Positions 19,358 through 28,084 of a stretch of DNA of 64,000 bases are shown here, piece after piece (within the stretch, counting starts at the first letter, position 1; every line of letters begins with the position of its first letter). The stretch is from JBNAGF01 sp049801055 (lineage in GTDB: Bacteria; Pseudomonadota; Alphaproteobacteria; Rhodobacterales; Rhodobacteraceae), in contig NZ_JBNAGF010000014.1 in NCBI RefSeq assembly GCF_049801055.1, forward strand, positions 1-64,000, in the 5' to 3' direction. The notes under the pieces were generated by a model. The model did not search any database. It was given only the letters and a program-made list of their open reading frames with translations, and was not told the origin of the DNA. Made by a program: the position numbers and the translations under genes.

Positions 19358-19447
19358 CTTTTGATCTAAATGACACATCATAACGTATTTTTGTTGCGCT
19401 GCATGTGCAAAGTGCTAAGACCAAGCGACCAGAAAAGGAAGCGATTC

Positions 19448-21139
19448 ATGCCTCACGACGGACAGGACCTGACGATGACAACCCACTCCCCGATCTTGCC
19501 CGACCTCCTGACACTAACCGGCGCCGCTCTGGCCCCGGTGGCGCAGGTTTTTGAAACCGCCCTGGAGGCCGTTCGCGCAAAAGTCAGCGTCGAAGGTCGG
19601 ATCTCGGGAGACCTGATCGAAGCCAATCAGTCGTCCGCACATGGCTTGTCATGGCTGGGCACATACAACCAATCGCTCCAGCAGATGCAGCGATGGGCCG
19701 AAAAGCTTCAGGACAACGGCAATTTTGGCGAGTTGGAGCAACTGATCCACCAGATTGCGTTTGGTGAGTATCTCCATCAGATTGCGGGCGGCATCCCCAT
19801 GAGCCAGGGTGAAATCCTGCGGCTGCAAGAGTTGGGCCTTGGGTGGGATGCGCTGTCTCCGTTCCATTGCACCGAGGTTCAGACCCTGATGGCAAGTGGC
19901 AACACGCAGGCCGCGCGCAGCCGCCTTGTCGAACTCATGCAGGAGCAATCCGCCAACATCACCTTTGGTGCATGTGGCCTCGATGACGAGCTGGAAATGA
20001 TCCGCGAACAGTTCCGCCGCTTTGCCGTGGAAAAGGTCGAACCACACGCGCATGACTGGCACCTCAATGACGAACTGATCCCGATGGAAATCATCGAAGA
20101 GCTCGCCGAGATGGGTGTTTTCGGCCTTACCATCCCCGAAGAATACGGCGGGTTCGGCTTGTCCAAGGCGTCTATGGTTGTGGTCTCAGAAGAATTGTCG
20201 CGCGGTTACATCGGTGTGGGCTCGCTTGGAACGCGCAGCGAAATTGCCGCCGAACTGATCGAAGGGGGCGGCACCGATGAACAGAAGGCGTATTGGCTGC
20301 CCAAGATCGCCAGCGCCGAAATCCTGCCGACGGCGGTGTTCACCGAACCCAATACCGGCTCGGATCTCGGTTCCCTGCGCACCCGTGCCGTCAAGGACGA
20401 AAATGGCGACTACAAAGTCACGGGCAACAAGACATGGATCACACACGCCGCGCGCACCCATGTCATGACCCTGCTTGCCCGGACCGACCCCGACACGACC
20501 GATCATCGGGGCCTGTCGATGTTCCTTGCCGAGAAAACTCCGGGCACCGACGAGGCTCCCTTTCCGACCGAAGGTATGACCGGCGGTGAAATCGAGGTTC
20601 TCGGCTACCGAGGAATGAAGGAGTATGAGCTTGGTTTCGACGGTTTCCACGTCAAGGGCGACAATCTGTTGGGCGGGGCAGAGGGTCAGGGCTTCAAACA
20701 ACTGATGAAGACCTTCGAAGCGGCCCGGATCCAGACAGCGGCCCGCGCAATCGGGGTCGCCCAGTCTGCGCTTGATATCGCGATGCAATACGCACAAGAC
20801 CGCAAACAATTCGGCAAATCACTGATCGAATTCCCGCGGGTTTCCGGAAAACTCGCAATGATGGCTGTCGAAATCATGATCGCGCGCCAACTGACCTATT
20901 TCTCGGCATGGGAAAAAGATCACGGCCATCGTTGCGATCTTGAGGCGGGCATGGCCAAATTGCTCGGCGCCCGGGTTGCATGGGCAGCTGCGGATAACGG
21001 GTTGCAGATCCACGGCGGCAACGGGTTTGCGCTGGAATACAAGATTTCGCGCGTGCTTTGCGATGCCCGGATCCTGAACATTTTCGAAGGCGCTGCCGAA
21101 ATTCAAGCTCAGGTGATTGCCCGGCGCTTGCTCGGGTGA
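19448..21139 (+). CDS. mcd: (2S)-methylsuccinyl-CoA dehydrogenase (acyl-CoA dehydrogenase family)
   Basis: FAD enzyme that would oxidise methylsuccinyl-CoA to mesaconyl-CoA in the ethylmalonyl-CoA pathway. The 563-residue product has a standard acyl-CoA dehydrogenase core (ending in FEGAAEIQAQ, whose Glu is the expected catalytic base) plus an N-terminal extension of about 170 residues containing AHGLSWLGTY and GIPMSQGE, a layout I associate with Mcd. Electrons would pass to EtfBA. ATG 19448 has AAAGGAAG; ATG 19475 is an alternative. Other pathway genes (ccr, ecm, mch) are not nearby. Confidence 0.8.
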   Translation: MPHDGQDLTMTTHSPILPDLLTLTGAALAPVAQVFETALEAVRAKVSVEGRISGDLIEANQSSAHGLSWLGTYNQSLQQMQRWAEKLQDNGNFGELEQLIHQIAFGEYLHQIAGGIPMSQGEILRLQELGLGWDALSPFHCTEVQTLMASGNTQAARSRLVELMQEQSANITFGACGLDDELEMIREQFRRFAVEKVEPHAHDWHLNDELIPMEIIEELAEMGVFGLTIPEEYGGFGLSKASMVVVSEELSRGYIGVGSLGTRSEIAAELIEGGGTDEQKAYWLPKIASAEILPTAVFTEPNTGSDLGSLRTRAVKDENGDYKVTGNKTWITHAARTHVMTLLARTDPDTTDHRGLSMFLAEKTPGTDEAPFPTEGMTGGEIEVLGYRGMKEYELGFDGFHVKGDNLLGGAEGQGFKQLMKTFEAARIQTAARAIGVAQSALDIAMQYAQDRKQFGKSLIEFPRVSGKLAMMAVEIMIARQLTYFSAWEKDHGHRCDLEAGMAKLLGARVAWAAADNGLQIHGGNGFALEYKISRVLCDARILNIFEGAAEIQAQVIARRLLG

Positions 21140-21158
21140 CGCGGCCACAAATCTTCGG

Positions 21159-21178
21159 CCGCCCGACCAACCGGGCGG
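21159..21178 (+). terminator. Stem-loop after mcd
   Basis: A 7-bp GC stem (CCGCCCG / CGGGCGG) with a six-base loop lies 20 bases after the mcd stop. There is no real U tract, so termination activity is uncertain. Confidence 0.35.
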
Positions 21179-21265
21179 TTGGAATCCAGACCCTACAGGG
21201 CGGCGCAAACCATGACCCGGTATGGTGTGACTTGCGCATCCATTCTGGCTCGCTAACGTGCCGCC

Positions 21266-21655
21266 ATGCGATTGCTTATTTTTCTGCCCTTGATTGGATT
21301 GTCGACCTGCGAGAGCGACGAAACCGTTGCCGCCTATGGCGCCGCCGGACCTACATGGCAGTTGCAAAGTCTGGACAACACCTCCTTTTCGGCTGACGCG
21401 AGCCTGCAATTTGAAGATGGCGGGAAGATATCCGGGAAAGGCCCGTGCAACAGCTTCTCGGCGGCGCAAACGGCCCCCTATCCCTGGTTCGAAGTTTCAG
21501 ACCTCGTGGCGACAAGCGCCAGTTGCCCAAGCCTTGAAGCAGAGGGAGCTTACTTTGCTGCCCTAATGGCAATGACCCAGTCCGAAGTCTCAGGTAACGT
21601 CCTGATCCTGCGCAATGACGCTGGACATGAAATGCTGTTCAAAGCCGGCGAGTAA
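21266..21655 (+). CDS. META-domain lipoprotein
   Basis: A 129-residue protein with an N-terminal signal ending LSTC (Cys15), consistent with a lipoprotein, followed by one META domain (pattern TWQLQSLDN..., then GPCNSFSA with the conserved Asn, then the ATSASCPS segment). META proteins such as HslJ are linked to heat and antibiotic stress, with no defined activity. Its last 17 bases overlap the 3' end of recO on the opposite strand. No clear SD is seen before the ATG. Confidence 0.82.
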   Translation: MRLLIFLPLIGLSTCESDETVAAYGAAGPTWQLQSLDNTSFSADASLQFEDGGKISGKGPCNSFSAAQTAPYPWFEVSDLVATSASCPSLEAEGAYFAALMAMTQSEVSGNVLILRNDAGHEMLFKAGE

Positions 21656-22364
21656 GGCGGTCAATCAACTGACCACGCGCACCCGGTAGAGGGTGATTGC
21701 CAAGTGACGACGCCAGCTTCTGCTCCAGAAAGAACCCGGTTGTCTTCAACCCTTCGAGAATTTCGGTGTCCGGTGCCGGGCCTTCTCCACGCATACAGGC
21801 TGGGAGAGGCAGCAAGCGATCAGCCCAATCACCCGCGCCTTCCAGCGACACCGCCCGGCCGGATTTAGGTGACACATAGACTAACCCGTCAGTGGCTCCG
21901 GTGACAGCACAGGAGCTCAGGTCGAGCCCGAACCCCATCTCCTCTAGCAGGGCAAGCTCCCAGTTGAGATAGGCCAGGGGCCAGATCTCCTCCTGACCCA
22001 GAAGATCCATCAAGGGTTCAGTTTTTCGGTATAGATCCGGATGCGGCTCGCGCTCGGGGAGGCAATATGCCAACAGCGAGGTGACAGAGTTCAAACCAGC
22101 AAGAGACAGACGACTGGAAAATGCAGCCGCGGCACGGCTGCGCAATGGTTCGACCTGAAATGCGCCGAGATGTTCTTCGAGCCTGGCTCGCCATGACACA
22201 TCCAGCTGTGCGCCCGGTTGCAGGATCGGAGCAATCTTGCGGCTTGTGCCCCCGCGTACCACGCCTGCATGCCGCCCGTGCTGTTCGGTAAATACGTCAA
22301 TGATGGCAGAGGTTTCCCCGTGCCGGCGCGCGGTCAGCAAAATTCCGTGGTCTCGCCAATCCAA
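21639..22364 (-). CDS. recO: DNA repair protein RecO
   Basis: RecO loads RecA at gaps with RecF/RecR. The 241-residue product has the family N-terminal OB-fold (DWRDHGILL...RHGE, then the GGTSRK segment) and the helical C-terminal region. The TTG at 22364 was chosen because it follows GGGGAAG and gives the usual N-terminus; the reading frame extends upstream without such a site. It is the last gene of the rnc-era-DUF1491-recO run, with the small plus-strand gene 22495-22800 lying between it and DUF1491. Confidence 0.9.
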   Translation of the reverse strand: MDWRDHGILLTARRHGETSAIIDVFTEQHGRHAGVVRGGTSRKIAPILQPGAQLDVSWRARLEEHLGAFQVEPLRSRAAAAFSSRLSLAGLNSVTSLLAYCLPEREPHPDLYRKTEPLMDLLGQEEIWPLAYLNWELALLEEMGFGLDLSSCAVTGATDGLVYVSPKSGRAVSLEGAGDWADRLLPLPACMRGEGPAPDTEILEGLKTTGFFLEQKLASSLGNHPLPGARGQLIDRLTRRL

Positions 22365-22494
22365 GTTACTTCCCCGCGCAGCCGTCAGCAGCTCCAACAG
22401 ACAGCAAGGTTGCCGGTGCTTCAAGCGAGATCCTTGACTTCACAAAGGTTGCCGGGCAGGATGTTTAACTATTTCGTTAAGTTAGGAGAGGCCA

Positions 22495-22800
22495 ATGCGC
22501 GGTATCACTATAACCTACGATTACAGCGGCGATGAAGGGGAATGGCAGGCGGCCACAGGCGCATTCATTGTCGCAATCGACAACGACCCCGAGATTGCCG
22601 GAAAGTTTGTCTATCAGGTTGCTGTCGCCGACGACGGCAAGACCCGTATCCACTGGGGACGCTGGGACAAAGCCGAAACCCTGGAGCATGTGCAGGCTCA
22701 ACCCTATTTTGCGGACTTCGCTGCCAAAGTGCGGGATTTTGCCGGCGGGGCGCCCAATGCGACCGGTCATGATATCCTGAACAAAAGCGGCGGATGGTAA
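22495..22800 (+). CDS. Small conserved-looking protein of unknown function
   Basis: A 101-residue acidic, aromatic-rich protein (MRGITITYDYSGDEGEW...). It looks like a compact alpha/beta fold similar in length to dimeric ferredoxin-like (ABM-type) domains, but no motif allows assignment. The ATG has a strong TTAGGAGAG site. It lies on the plus strand within an otherwise minus-strand array, so it needs its own promoter; the AT-rich 22464-22485 stretch is the likely location. Confidence 0.65.
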   Translation: MRGITITYDYSGDEGEWQAATGAFIVAIDNDPEIAGKFVYQVAVADDGKTRIHWGRWDKAETLEHVQAQPYFADFAAKVRDFAGGAPNATGHDILNKSGGW

Positions 22801-22801
22801 C

Positions 22802-23131
22802 CTATTCGAGACCGTCTTCGCCCAGAAGATGCCGGCCGTGACGATCTTCGACTTCGATTACCCACAAGTCGGGATCAAACTCCCGCTGGCGGGTGATCGA
22901 AGCGTCAACGTGAGCCTCATCACCAGAAGACAACTCGACCCATCGCCGGTCGCCACTCATCAGATCATAGCTCCGATGGCATGCCGTCGCCTGACCGTCA
23001 AGCGTGTTGAGCTTTACCAGAACTGCGCCGGCGGTGTCATCGCCGTGAGCAACGACAAAGGCAGGAATCTCCTGAAATCGCAGTCGTGCGAGATAGGCCT
23101 GAACCCAGAACTCGGTAGTCAGACGGTTCAT
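22802..23131 (-). CDS. DUF1491 family protein
   Basis: A 109-residue soluble protein, nearly all of it one DUF1491 domain (TEFWVQAYLARLR, AVLVKLNTLDG, DPDLWVIEVEDR). DUF1491 is restricted mainly to alphaproteobacteria and very often lies between era and recO, as here. Its biochemical role is not known; genomic linkage suggests RNA/ribosome maturation or repair. The ATG at 23131 gives the conserved N-terminus. It ends one base before the stop of the convergent 22495 gene. Confidence 0.85.
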   Translation of the reverse strand: MNRLTTEFWVQAYLARLRFQEIPAFVVAHGDDTAGAVLVKLNTLDGQATACHRSYDLMSGDRRWVELSSGDEAHVDASITRQREFDPDLWVIEVEDRHGRHLLGEDGLE

Positions 23132-23217
23132 ACGAGACCCACATTCCGAAGTGTTTGCTGGCGCGGCCTGGCCTGAAAGAGGCCCCCGTCGCAGGAAGGT
23201 TCGGGCCGCGACATGGA

Positions 23218-24120
23218 TCACGCGCCGTCTTTGAAATCGAGGCCCATTTCCGAATATCGCTCGGCCTCCTCCAGCCAGTTCGGGCGCACCTTGACCTGCA
23301 GGAACAAGTGCACCTTACGGCCGAGAAATTCCTCCAGTTCGGCACGGGCGGATTGCGAAACCGCCTTGATGGTCTCGCCTTTCTTGCCCAAAACGATACC
23401 CTTGTGGCCATCGCGGACGACATAAATGATCTGCTCGATCCGCGCCGAACCATCTTTTCGCTCTTCCCAGCTCTCGGTTTCGACCGTCAATTGATAGGGC
23501 AGTTCTTGATGAAGCCGAAGTGTCAGTTTTTCGCGGGTCATTTCGGCCGCGATCATCCGCATCGGCAGATCGGCAATCTGATCTTCCGGATACAGCCACG
23601 GACCGTCCGGGACCTGCCCGGCCAACCATTTGCGCAGATCATCGACGCCGTGACCGCGCTCGGCCGAAATCATGAACGTTTCGGCAAACTCGTAACGATC
23701 ATTGAGCGCTTTCGCGAGGCCAAGCAAATCTTCTGCCTGCACTTTGTCGATCTTGTTGATCGCAAGCGCGACGTTTCGGCCCGAGGCGACTTCGGACAAT
23801 CCTTCCAGAATTCGCTCCACACCTTCGGTAAGGCCCCGATGGGCCTCTACCATCAGCACGATCACATCAGCGTCGGCCGCACCGCCCCAAGCGGCAGCGA
23901 CCATTGCACGATCCAATCGACGCCGCGGCCTAAACAGGCCCGGTGTGTCGACGAACACCAGCTGGCTGTCACCCTCGATCGCCACGCCCCTGATCCGCGC
24001 TCTTGTGGTTTGCACCTTATGCGTCACGATCGACACCTTGGCCCCGACCATCAGATTCAACAGGGTGGATTTACCGGCGTTGGGTTCTCCGATCAGGGCG
24101 ATGAAACCTGCCTTGGTCAT
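23218..24120 (-). CDS. era: GTPase Era
   Basis: Era binds 16S rRNA and acts in 30S assembly. The 300-residue product has the TrmE-Era G domain (GEPNAGKST near 11-19, DTPGL, NKID) and the C-terminal KH domain with the VLGKKGETIK loop. The ATG overlaps the rnc stop by 4 bases (ATGA), the classical rnc-era coupling. Confidence 0.97.
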   Translation of the reverse strand: MTKAGFIALIGEPNAGKSTLLNLMVGAKVSIVTHKVQTTRARIRGVAIEGDSQLVFVDTPGLFRPRRRLDRAMVAAAWGGAADADVIVLMVEAHRGLTEGVERILEGLSEVASGRNVALAINKIDKVQAEDLLGLAKALNDRYEFAETFMISAERGHGVDDLRKWLAGQVPDGPWLYPEDQIADLPMRMIAAEMTREKLTLRLHQELPYQLTVETESWEERKDGSARIEQIIYVVRDGHKGIVLGKKGETIKAVSQSARAELEEFLGRKVHLFLQVKVRPNWLEEAERYSEMGLDFKDGA

Positions 24121-24803
24121 GTTGATGCCTCCAGTTGCGCCAATAGGGCCGCAGCGGCGGCCTGCTCGGCCTGCCGTTTGGCGCCGGCACTGGCCTGCGC
24201 CTCGTTTCCATTCTGCATTCGCGCCACAATTGTGAAAACGGGGGCATGATCAGGGCCGGACCGGGAAACCGTTTCATAAACAGGTGGTTTCTGCCCCCGA
24301 GCCTGAGCCCATTCCTGCAGCGCGGTCTTTGCATCGCGGGCATCAGCCTCGACGCTGCTGATCCGATCGCCCCAAAGGCGAAGGATCATGTCGCGTGCAG
24401 CCTCGAAGCCGTCGTCGCGATAGACTGCGGCAATAACCGCCTCCATCGCGTCTCCCAACAGTGCCTGTTTTCGGCGACCGCCTGACATCATTTCCGAGCG
24501 CCCGATCTTAAGAACCGAACCGATATCGATATCTCGCGCAACGTCCGCGCAGGTTTCCTTGCGCACCAGGGCATTGAATCGAGGCGCTAACTGACCCTCG
24601 GTGGCCTTGGTGTCATGTTCGAGCAGGGCAGTAGCCATCACGAGGCCTAAAACGCGATCACCCAGGAATTCGAGCCGTTGGTTGTCTGGCCGGGTCGTTG
24701 ATGAAATCGAGCTGTGCGTCAGGGCCCGCAGCAGCAACTCGGGCCGTTGAAACTCGTACCCGAGTCTTGCCTGAAATTCGATCAGTTCAGAGGAGAGCTT
24801 CAA
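24117..24803 (-). CDS. rnc: Ribonuclease III
   Basis: Double-strand-specific RNase that processes rRNA and structured mRNAs. The 228-residue product has the RNase III signature NQRLEFLGDRVL in the catalytic domain and a C-terminal dsRNA-binding domain ending AKRQAEQAAAAALL. The start is TTG at 24803, preceded by AAAGG and overlapping the lepB stop (TTGA); there is no better ATG. It is coupled to lepB upstream and to era downstream. Confidence 0.96.
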   Translation of the reverse strand: MKLSSELIEFQARLGYEFQRPELLLRALTHSSISSTTRPDNQRLEFLGDRVLGLVMATALLEHDTKATEGQLAPRFNALVRKETCADVARDIDIGSVLKIGRSEMMSGGRRKQALLGDAMEAVIAAVYRDDGFEAARDMILRLWGDRISSVEADARDAKTALQEWAQARGQKPPVYETVSRSGPDHAPVFTIVARMQNGNEAQASAGAKRQAEQAAAAALLAQLEAST

Positions 24804-25636
24804 TCGACACCTTTGAAGAAACGATCGCTACGCCAGGTCCAGAAAAACAACATGGAACGACCCGCCGAGGAGAACATGATCCGGTCGGCGCGACCGATCA
24901 AGTTTTCGAAGGGGACAAAGCCAACCCCACCCGCGGCCTGAGGCAAACGACTGTCAGCCGAATTGTCTCGATTGTCGCCCATAAAGAAGAAATGACCTTC
25001 GGGCACCTGATAGATACCGGTGTGGTCCGATCCCTGATTGGCAATATTCAGGACGGAATAGGATACACCGTTGGGCAAAGTTTCGGTCTGCCGGGATTTC
25101 TGGCACACGCCCCCTTCGCCAACTGGCCCATTCTCGCAGCGCGGTCGCAGGCCCTGCGGACCCTGGGCTGTCGCGATCTCTTCAAACACCCCGTTGTCCT
25201 CAAGGCCGACCGGAGCATCGTTAATATGCAGGACACCGTCTTTGATCTGCAGCTTGTCGCCCGGCAGGCCCACCAGCCGCTTGATGAAATCACGGCCTGA
25301 TACAGGGTGGCGGAAAACGACCACATCACCGCGTTCCGGATCGGACGCCAGAAGGCGCGTGTTATCACCCTTTGCGAAACCGCAAATATCCTCGGCGTCC
25401 ACGTTCAACCCGACACTGGGTATGATCAGGCTGGGGCAGGATGCGTAGGAATAGCCATAGGCCATTTTGTTGACAAAGAGGAAGTCTCCGATGAGCAGAG
25501 TTTCCTTCATCGACCCCGACGGAATCCAAAACGGCTGAAAGAACAGCGTGCGGAAGACACCCGCAATCAGCAGCGCGTAGACGATGGTTTTGATCGTCTC
25601 CCAAATGGCGTTTCCGGATTTGGCTTTGGTGGCCAT
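24800..25636 (-). CDS. lepB: Signal peptidase I
   Basis: Cleaves signal peptides of exported proteins at the periplasmic face. The 278-residue product has an N-terminal membrane anchor (about 17-35), the catalytic serine in IPSGSMKETL (Ser42), the catalytic lysine in RDFIKRLVGLPGD, and the later GDNRDNSADSR box. A GGAG site precedes the ATG. It is first in the tightly coupled lepB-rnc-era run. Confidence 0.96.
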   Translation of the reverse strand: MATKAKSGNAIWETIKTIVYALLIAGVFRTLFFQPFWIPSGSMKETLLIGDFLFVNKMAYGYSYASCPSLIIPSVGLNVDAEDICGFAKGDNTRLLASDPERGDVVVFRHPVSGRDFIKRLVGLPGDKLQIKDGVLHINDAPVGLEDNGVFEEIATAQGPQGLRPRCENGPVGEGGVCQKSRQTETLPNGVSYSVLNIANQGSDHTGIYQVPEGHFFFMGDNRDNSADSRLPQAAGGVGFVPFENLIGRADRIMFSSAGRSMLFFWTWRSDRFFKGVD

Positions 25637-25690
25637 GCGGGTCTCCGTTCTGTCAGGTTGGGCGCTACATGCGGGGCAGCCGGAGGTAAG

Positions 25691-26122
25691 TCAAGGTAGC
25701 GGAGCAGATTCCGCTGCGGGCTCGCTGACCGGTCGCGCCTCGATCACCACAAAAGCCTGCGCCCACGGGTGATCATCGGTCAGCGTTACGTGAATAATCG
25801 TCTCATATCCTTCCGGGGTCATCTCGTTGAGGCGCTCCTCGGCCCAGCCGGTAACCTGCATGACCGGCTGACCGGAGCGCAGGTTCGACACGGCCATGTC
25901 CTTCCACGCGATCCCCATCCGCAATCCCGTGCCCAGCGCCTTTGAACACGCCTCCTTGGCCGCCCATCGCTTGGCATAGGTGCCGGCTGTGTCTGCTCGA
26001 CGCTCCGCCTTGCGCTGCTCGGTTTCTGTAAACACGCGATTGCGAAAACGATCACCGAAACGGTCGAGTGTTCCCTGAATGCGGTCAATGTTGGCCAGAT
26101 CTGTACCGATGCCGAGGATCAT
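25691..26122 (-). CDS. acpS: Holo-[acyl-carrier-protein] synthase
   Basis: Transfers phosphopantetheine from CoA to acyl carrier protein. The 143-residue product has the Mg-binding GIGTDLANIDRI motif at the N-terminus and the second motif RWAAKEACSKALGTG, both typical of AcpS. No strong SD is visible before the ATG. It lies 54 bases before lepB in the minus-strand array; pdxJ-acpS linkage is common in proteobacteria. Confidence 0.94.
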   Translation of the reverse strand: MILGIGTDLANIDRIQGTLDRFGDRFRNRVFTETEQRKAERRADTAGTYAKRWAAKEACSKALGTGLRMGIAWKDMAVSNLRSGQPVMQVTGWAEERLNEMTPEGYETIIHVTLTDDHPWAQAFVVIEARPVSEPAAESAPLP

Positions 26123-26142
26123 GGAGTTATCCGGTTTTAGAT

Positions 26143-26619
26143 CTAATTCTTAAACGACTTCAGGCGTTTTTGTTCCAGCTTCACAACGCCAGTAGCCTGA
26201 TTGATCCGCATGGGAACTGCCCGGATGGTGCTGCGGTCTATTCCCCCGGTATCAGGGTCGTAGGATGCAACCGGAACCCTGAGCAGCAACCCCTTTGCCG
26301 GATCGTATTCCGAAATGATCTTGCTTACATCGATTCCCCAAAATCCGGCCTGATCGTTAGCCGAGAGGATAAAGCACTGCCGCTTCCGCTCGGGATGCGG
26401 CACTGTCACAACAAGGTGCTGCGAACAGCAAACCGGTTCTCCTCCGGTATCGACCACGCCAAGCTTCACGTTTCCGTTGGCATAGTTGCGTCCGCCGACT
26501 ATCGAGTCGCCAATTTGAGAAAGCCCGATCCAAGAGTCTTTGCACAGCCCGAGCGTTTGCGATTGAGCCGGAGCCGAGATCGACAAGGCAGCGGCCAAAA
26601 CAAGAACAGGTCTGATCAT
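26143..26619 (-). CDS. Secreted protein of unknown function
   Basis: A 158-residue protein with a signal peptide (MIRPVLVLAAALSISAPAQS, cleavage near Ala-Gln-Ser). The mature part has four Cys (two adjacent, VCCSQ) that could form disulfides. I do not recognise the family. ATG 26619 is preceded by GAGG and starts right after the pdxJ stop, so the gene is co-transcribed with pdxJ and acpS. A longer start at 26637 would overlap pdxJ. Confidence 0.7.
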   Translation of the reverse strand: MIRPVLVLAAALSISAPAQSQTLGLCKDSWIGLSQIGDSIVGGRNYANGNVKLGVVDTGGEPVCCSQHLVVTVPHPERKRQCFILSANDQAGFWGIDVSKIISEYDPAKGLLLRVPVASYDPDTGGIDRSTIRAVPMRINQATGVVKLEQKRLKSFKN

Positions 26620-26620
26620 T

Positions 26621-27367
26621 TTATCCTCGCGCTTCATCCATGAGGCGGCGCATTTCGGTGATCGCAGGGGTCAATCCGCGAAAGATGGACTCGCCAATCA
26701 GGAAATGACCGATATTGAGTTCTTTCACCTCGGAAAAGGCCGCGATCGGCTGCACCGTTTCGTATGTCAAACCGTGGCCAGCATGGACTTCCAATCCCAA
26801 CCCGTGGGCAAAGCTCGACATCTCGCGCAGAGCCGCCAATTCCCGGTCGCGATCATCGAACCGTCCTTCCGCGTGGGCGTCACAATAGGCACCGGTATGA
26901 AGCTCGATGACTTCGGCACCAATGCGGTGGGCGGCTTCGATCTGTGCCTTGTCTGCCGCGATAAAGATCGACACACGGCACCCTGCTTCACGCAACGGCG
27001 CAATGAAATGCGCGAGCCGGTTTTCATCTCTTGCAACTTCAAGCCCACCTTCGGTGGTTCGCTCTTCTCGCTTTTCCGGCACAATGCAGACTGCGTGCGG
27101 TTTGTGCCTGAGCGCAATTTTCTGCATCTCATCTGTCGCGGCCATCTCAAAATTCAGAGGCACGGTCAGCACTTCCATCAAACCGTCGATGTCAGCATCC
27201 GATATATGGCGGCGATCTTCACGCAAATGGGCAGTGATACCGTCGGCACCGGCCTCCTCGGCAAGCTTAGCTGCTCTTAGCGGATCGGGATAGGCGCCCC
27301 CGCGCGCGTTGCGCACCGTAGCAACGTGATCAATATTCACACCCAGACGCAGGGCTCTTTCTGACAT
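26621..27367 (-). CDS. pdxJ: Pyridoxine 5'-phosphate synthase
   Basis: Condenses 1-deoxyxylulose 5-phosphate with 3-amino-2-oxopropyl phosphate to make the B6 ring. The 248-residue TIM-barrel protein has the family blocks LGVNIDHVATVRNAR, ITAHLREDRRHI (catalytic Glu/His region) and VHAGHGLTYE. ATG 27367 has AAGGAA; an upstream frame start was rejected. It is followed by a coupled secreted-protein gene and acpS. Confidence 0.96.
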   Translation of the reverse strand: MSERALRLGVNIDHVATVRNARGGAYPDPLRAAKLAEEAGADGITAHLREDRRHISDADIDGLMEVLTVPLNFEMAATDEMQKIALRHKPHAVCIVPEKREERTTEGGLEVARDENRLAHFIAPLREAGCRVSIFIAADKAQIEAAHRIGAEVIELHTGAYCDAHAEGRFDDRDRELAALREMSSFAHGLGLEVHAGHGLTYETVQPIAAFSEVKELNIGHFLIGESIFRGLTPAITEMRRLMDEARG

Positions 27368-27399
27368 GCGGTTGTTCCTTCTGCGCGTTCGTGCTGACA

Positions 27400-28053
27400 T
27401 TAGTCCGCTTTTTCAGAAAGGTCAGCCTCGGCTTCGGCCTTTTTTCGAATGGCTTCAAACTTTGCCTTGATCTTGGTCCGTCGCCGGTTCTGATAGGCCG
27501 TAATCAGCGGCAGACTCAGTGTGTAACAAATCGTTGCCGCGATGGCGCCGGGGATCAAGCCGCCGACGAGGTATGGAAAGAAAACCTCGTTGTAGAAGAG
27601 GCTTAGCCCGTGCCAATCGGTTTCCGCAGACGTGAAATTGGCTTTGAAGTTGTGCCAAAGATCACCACCCGCCTCCTTGAACTTTTCCCCCAGAGAGGCA
27701 GCATCATCTTCGAACTCGGTTCCCAACAAGAAATGCCCGGTATGCATCGACACGGCGGCAATGAATACAAACGTGATGGGATTGCCAAAAAAAGTCGACA
27801 TGAGGGCTGCGATAATGTTGCCGCGCATCATTTTGGCAATGACGCCCGCCACTAGGAAATGCAGGCCAAAAAGGGGGGAGAAACTGGTGAAAACACCCGC
27901 CCAAATTCCCCGAGCAATTCTCTGCGGCGAATCCGGCAGTCGCCTGACCCGGTGCTTCACATAATGAAATGCGCGGGTCCAACCGCCACGTGGGTAAAAC
28001 AACTCCGACGTGATACGCAGGAAAGAACGGCGGTCACGGCGCTTGAATACCAA
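27400..28053 (-). CDS. DUF2062 membrane protein
   Basis: A 217-residue protein with about three hydrophobic segments and the DUF2062 core (GIWAGVFTSFSPLFGLHF, then FGNPITF), followed by a basic, Lys/Glu-rich coiled tail. The start is TTG, preceded by GAAGGA. DUF2062 function is not established. It sits between rsh and pdxJ, an arrangement I recall in Rhodobacterales. Confidence 0.82.
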   Translation of the reverse strand: MVFKRRDRRSFLRITSELFYPRGGWTRAFHYVKHRVRRLPDSPQRIARGIWAGVFTSFSPLFGLHFLVAGVIAKMMRGNIIAALMSTFFGNPITFVFIAAVSMHTGHFLLGTEFEDDAASLGEKFKEAGGDLWHNFKANFTSAETDWHGLSLFYNEVFFPYLVGGLIPGAIAATICYTLSLPLITAYQNRRRTKIKAKFEAIRKKAEAEADLSEKAD

Positions 28054-28084
28054 CGTGATCGTCCTTCCCCACCACCGGCCACGA

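Noticed and set aside
22465..22480. TTAA pair that resembles a second CtrA box
   Set aside because: The spacing is 8 bases, not 7, and one half has no trailing C; the exact-consensus site at 40919 is much stronger.
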